This document shows positions 61,642-64,000 of a stretch of 64,000 nt of DNA, piece by piece; positions within the stretch are counted from its first letter, which is position 1, and every line of letters begins with the position of its first letter. Location of the stretch: contig JAUJEB010000002.1 of NCBI GenBank assembly GCA_030442055.1, forward strand, positions 302,883 to 366,882. The letters are read 5' to 3'. The position numbers and the translations under genes were made by a program. Source of the stretch: Agaribacillus aureus (lineage in GTDB: Bacteria; Bacteroidota; Bacteroidia; Cytophagales; Cyclobacteriaceae). The notes below the pieces were generated by a model. It saw nothing but the letters and a program-made list of their open reading frames with translations. It ran no database searches and was not told the origin of the DNA.

Positions 61642-62185
61642 CCAGTTGCCACTAAGTTGAGATATTGTCCGTAGACCAATTGTCTGGGGCAAGATCATTA
61701 TATAATCTCTATCCAAGATATTTTTTGGTGAATGCTGAATTCAGGTTTTGATTTTTTTTACTGCTTTTAAATCAGTTGTTGCCAAACTGTTCTTCTAACT
61801 TTTGTACTTGTGGTTAAAACCAAACAATAGGGTACAGATAAAGAGAGTTTGAATGAGGTTGAGTTGTATCATGGCAAATAGAGAACGATCAAAGACTTTT
61901 TCAAGCATGTTCAAATTAAAGCTGTCAGAATTCACAGCGAGAAATCAATTCTGCTCTATTAGGGTTTCAGAAATGCTTAGGTAGGAGGTGAATGAAGCAA
62001 TCAAAGTAATGAGAATTGAACTTCTTTTAAGTTTTTCTTTCGCTTTTCCTAAATGAAAATTTTGGAATAAAATTGTTTTTTTTCTTCCGTGATGAAGAAC
62101 GAATATAATAAAACAAATTATTCATTGGACGTTTCTCGCATAGATTTAAACATTTTTCGCACAGTCCATTCGTCTCCTCCCTTGT

Positions 62186-62193
62186 TATTTTTG
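62186..62193 (+). promoter_or_regulatory. Bacteroidota -7 promoter element
   Basis: TATTTTTG matches the TAnnTTTG element exactly. It lies 86 bp before the start of the coiled-coil/barrel gene. No clear TTTG -33 element is found at the expected spacing, so confidence is limited. Confidence 0.35.
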
Positions 62194-62278
62194 TATTAGT
62201 AGAATCGATATAGGTCTAGTGCTCTTTTTAATCTTTGTTTGGATTTGAATATCAACACTTTCTCAATTAAACAACCGA

Positions 62279-63682
62279 TTGAAAACCTTGAAATTTATCC
62301 AACCAAATAACCCCATCATAAAATACCTGGCTACTATGGTTTATGCATCCTGGCTAGCTGGCCAAATGACAGCTACCGCCCAACAATCAGCAGGACCTGT
62401 CACTCAAAGATCTTTAGCAATAGATACATTGCTAAAGAAAACCATACCGGGCCTTTTATACCTTCCTGGGGTATGGCAACCAACCGACAGCTTAAAACCC
62501 TTACACCTGCCTGGTGATATACTTTCCGGGTATTCAGACAGCCTGCATCATAAAACCACCCCCGTCCTGGACACCTTGCAAGAAAAGTTAAATGGCCTGA
62601 TGCTGCCAGAGACCAGGAAAAAGACAATCCTGCCCATGCCTGGTCCTTTAAACGCAGACCTAGACTTACCTTCTGAGCTATCAGAGCAGCTTGCAGAAAC
62701 CGGAAAAACCAAAAAGCCGGTCCTGGAAAAAAACCATGTATTGGAAGTACCCCTGTTACCCACTATAAAACCTGCAGGCTTCAAAAAAGGGATAAAGGTC
62801 ACTGATGGATTGCGCAAGGTCTGGGAAAAACGCCCCCTCCGGGAACCGAAAAAGTTAAAAATACCTGCTAAAACAGGTAGCTACTCAGATCAGCTGACCG
62901 GCATCCTGGAAAAAGAAGCCGAGGGCCTCAAAGAAATAAAAGCATTCAAAAGCAAGCAGGCACCTTTTAAATCTCAGCTCAGTGAAACAGCAAAGCTTAA
63001 AGAGGAGAAGTATGCCCGCCATAAACTCATCTCAGCAGCCAGCCAGCAGGCCAGTGGCCATTTTGCCAACCAACAGAAAAAACTACAGGCGGCCCACGAT
63101 AAACTAGCAAAACTCAAGAAGAAATACAGCGGCATGGAGGGCCTGAAGGAAGGTAAAAAACAAAAAGCAAGCTCATTGAAAGGAAAGCCATTCTCACAGC
63201 GGCTGGTAACAGGGGGTCACATACAGGTCCACCGAGGCGGTCCCTCGGGGTTGGACCTGTCCCCGCTGCTGGCCTACAGGATCAATAAGAATTTTCGTGC
63301 AGGCATCGGAGGTACTTACCGCATAGCCATCGATGCGGACAAAAGATATCTTTTCAGCAAGATAGGTGAGCATTACCGGTACAGGGTGTTTGGTGAGCAT
63401 GATGTTTATAAAAGTTTCTTTGGCCACCTGGGATTTGAGAAGACGACCAAAGCTTTGCCAGACAGGCAGGCTGACGGGCAGTCGAGTACCTGGTTAAACG
63501 GTGGTATGGTGGGTATTGGCAGGCGTACCAGGTTTCTGAAAGGTATTCAGGGCACCGTGATGGTGCTTTATAATTTTTTATATGACGGGCAAGGCCCTTA
63601 CAAGCAGCCCTGGCATGTCCGCTTTGGGTTGGAGGTAAACGGGCCGTGGAAAGTACCTTTTTTAAAAGTTAAAAAGCCTTAA
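62279..63682 (+). CDS. Exported coiled-coil protein with outer-membrane-barrel-like C-terminus
   Basis: This 467-residue protein starts at TTG, chosen because it supplies a basic signal-peptide N-region (MKTLKF..KYLATMVYASWLAGQMTATAQ); the next ATG at 62336 would leave a truncated signal. Residues about 40-190 are low-complexity and rich in Pro, Leu and Lys. Residues about 190-310 are helical and charged, consistent with coiled coil (KKLQAAHDKLAKLKKKYSGMEGLKEGKK). The last 155 residues alternate like beta-barrel strands (LLAYRINKNFRAGIGGTYRIAID, HYRYRVFGEHDVYKSFFGHLGFE, MVGIGRRTRFLKGIQGTVMVLYNF, WHVRFGLEVNGPW). I do not recognise a named family. It is followed 10 bp later by another exported protein, so they likely form an operon and may be a surface or secretion pair. 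Confidence 0.7.
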   Translation: MKTLKFIQPNNPIIKYLATMVYASWLAGQMTATAQQSAGPVTQRSLAIDTLLKKTIPGLLYLPGVWQPTDSLKPLHLPGDILSGYSDSLHHKTTPVLDTLQEKLNGLMLPETRKKTILPMPGPLNADLDLPSELSEQLAETGKTKKPVLEKNHVLEVPLLPTIKPAGFKKGIKVTDGLRKVWEKRPLREPKKLKIPAKTGSYSDQLTGILEKEAEGLKEIKAFKSKQAPFKSQLSETAKLKEEKYARHKLISAASQQASGHFANQQKKLQAAHDKLAKLKKKYSGMEGLKEGKKQKASSLKGKPFSQRLVTGGHIQVHRGGPSGLDLSPLLAYRINKNFRAGIGGTYRIAIDADKRYLFSKIGEHYRYRVFGEHDVYKSFFGHLGFEKTTKALPDRQADGQSSTWLNGGMVGIGRRTRFLKGIQGTVMVLYNFLYDGQGPYKQPWHVRFGLEVNGPWKVPFLKVKKP

Positions 63683-63692
63683 CCCAAGACAT

Positions 63693-64000
63693 ATGACCAT
63701 GAATGTATCATCTCATTTGAATAACAAGACTTATCGGGAAAGAAAACAAATAAGCATGCTGCTTTTATGCGCAGTCCTTATGTGCTTGCCTTTTTTCAAA
63801 GCAGGGGCCCAGTGCAATGCCAGTGACCTGTATGTCAGCGGTTCAGGGGGCTGTGGCAATAACAAAACACTGAGTGTGTTTGACATCAGCGCGTCTGCGT
63901 CCTCCTTTAGATGGTACAGACGTTCTGCTACAGGCTCCTGGCAATATCTGGGTGAGAGTCCTTCAAATAATGGTTCAGGTTCCTACCAGGTGTATGTCAC
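63693..64000 (+). CDS. Start of an exported protein, cut by the window edge
   Basis: The ORF opens at 63693 (ATG; a second ATG two codons later is possible) and is still open at the last base. A signal peptide is clear (basic stretch RERK, hydrophobic ISMLLLCAVLMCLPFFKAGA, cleavage before Q). The mature part begins CNASDLYVSGSGGCGNNKTLSVFDISASASSFRWYRRS, a beta-rich, glycine- and serine-rich sequence with paired cysteines. This looks like the first domain of a large secreted adhesin- or Rhs-like protein, but the family cannot be decided from 100 residues. It follows the barrel/coiled-coil gene by 10 bp. Confidence 0.75.
   Translation, partial: MTMNVSSHLNNKTYRERKQISMLLLCAVLMCLPFFKAGAQCNASDLYVSGSGGCGNNKTLSVFDISASASSFRWYRRSATGSWQYLGESPSNNGSGSYQVYV

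Larger units (their letters stand above)
61382..62278. other. 897-bp divergent intergenic region
   Basis: This region separates the cytochrome operon (minus) from the coiled-coil/barrel gene (plus). It contains two dyads (61405-61439 and 61623-61641), a second copy of GAATTCAGGTT near 61737, a stop-interrupted frame at 61831-61980 that might be a transposase relic, and a TAnnTTTG box at 62186-62193. A 74-residue minus-strand ORF at 61399-61623 looks like noise. Confidence 0.55.

Noticed and set aside
1..64000. CRISPR arrays, tRNA, rRNA or an intact prophage
   Set aside because: No regularly spaced repeats, no cloverleaf candidates and no phage structural, integrase or complete transposase genes were seen.

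Overview
The window looks like a chromosomal segment from a free-living polysaccharide-degrading member of the Bacteroidota, probably the Cytophagia. The phylum is supported by two SusC/SusD outer-membrane pairs, each preceded by an ECF sigma factor and a FecR anti-sigma factor, by Bacteroidota-style lipoprotein signals, by large stand-alone FtsX-type permeases, and by an extended -7 promoter box of the TAnnTTTG type. The class is an inference from gene content only. I see no rRNA, tRNA, CRISPR array, intact insertion sequence or prophage.

Layout. (1) 109-4549: a membrane-anchored protein with an N-terminal putative DNA-binding region, then a PadR regulator translationally coupled to an FtsX/MacB-type permease. 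(2) 4702-15673: polysaccharide utilisation locus 1, co-directional on the plus strand: ECF sigma, FecR, SusC with STN domain, SusD, an exported RraA-type aldolase, and two Tat-exported enolase-superfamily sugar-acid dehydratase-like proteins. (3) 15791-27394: assorted single genes: an SRPBCC/AHSA1 protein, an exported TPR-CHAT protein with a C-terminal membrane anchor, a lipoprotein sulfatase, a second permease, a serine hydrolase fused to a CBM9-like domain, and a bicupin. (4) 27729-33291: an ammonium channel with a clear terminator, a phosphodiester phosphodiesterase-like protein and an Oar-like TonB receptor. (5) 33590-39049: TolC-like channel, HlyD/MacA-like adaptor and a third permease, all on the minus strand and with no ATPase gene. 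(6) 39350-52003: a small membrane or lipoprotein-like ORF, an arylsulfatase, and locus 2 on the minus strand (ECF sigma, FecR, SusC with STN, SusD, VCBS/UnbV protein). (7) 52803-56578: a DUF5060 putative glycosidase and a GntR/FCD regulator sharing a divergent promoter, then a kelch-repeat protein. (8) 56762-61354: a tight minus-strand operon of a c-type cytochrome sugar dehydrogenase-like lipoprotein, a PmoA-like protein, a sugar phosphate isomerase/epimerase-like protein and an AraC regulator. (9) 62279-end: a coiled-coil plus outer-membrane-barrel protein and the start of a secreted protein that runs off the window.

How the parts work together. In both loci the STN-bearing SusC would sense substrate, signal across the envelope to FecR and free the ECF sigma factor, so uptake induces its own genes. 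Locus 1 appears to pair glycan uptake with acid-sugar dehydration and aldol cleavage outside the cytoplasm. Two sulfatases suggest sulfated, possibly marine, glycans. Regions 7 and 8 look like smaller sugar modules, each with its own regulator and with palindromic operator candidates in its promoter.

Several intergenic regions carry inverted repeats that the genes do not explain: a GntR-type double operator, an ArsR-type operator without an ArsR gene, a 13-bp-arm dyad before the cytochrome operon, and a 63-nt self-complementary element between susD and the VCBS gene.
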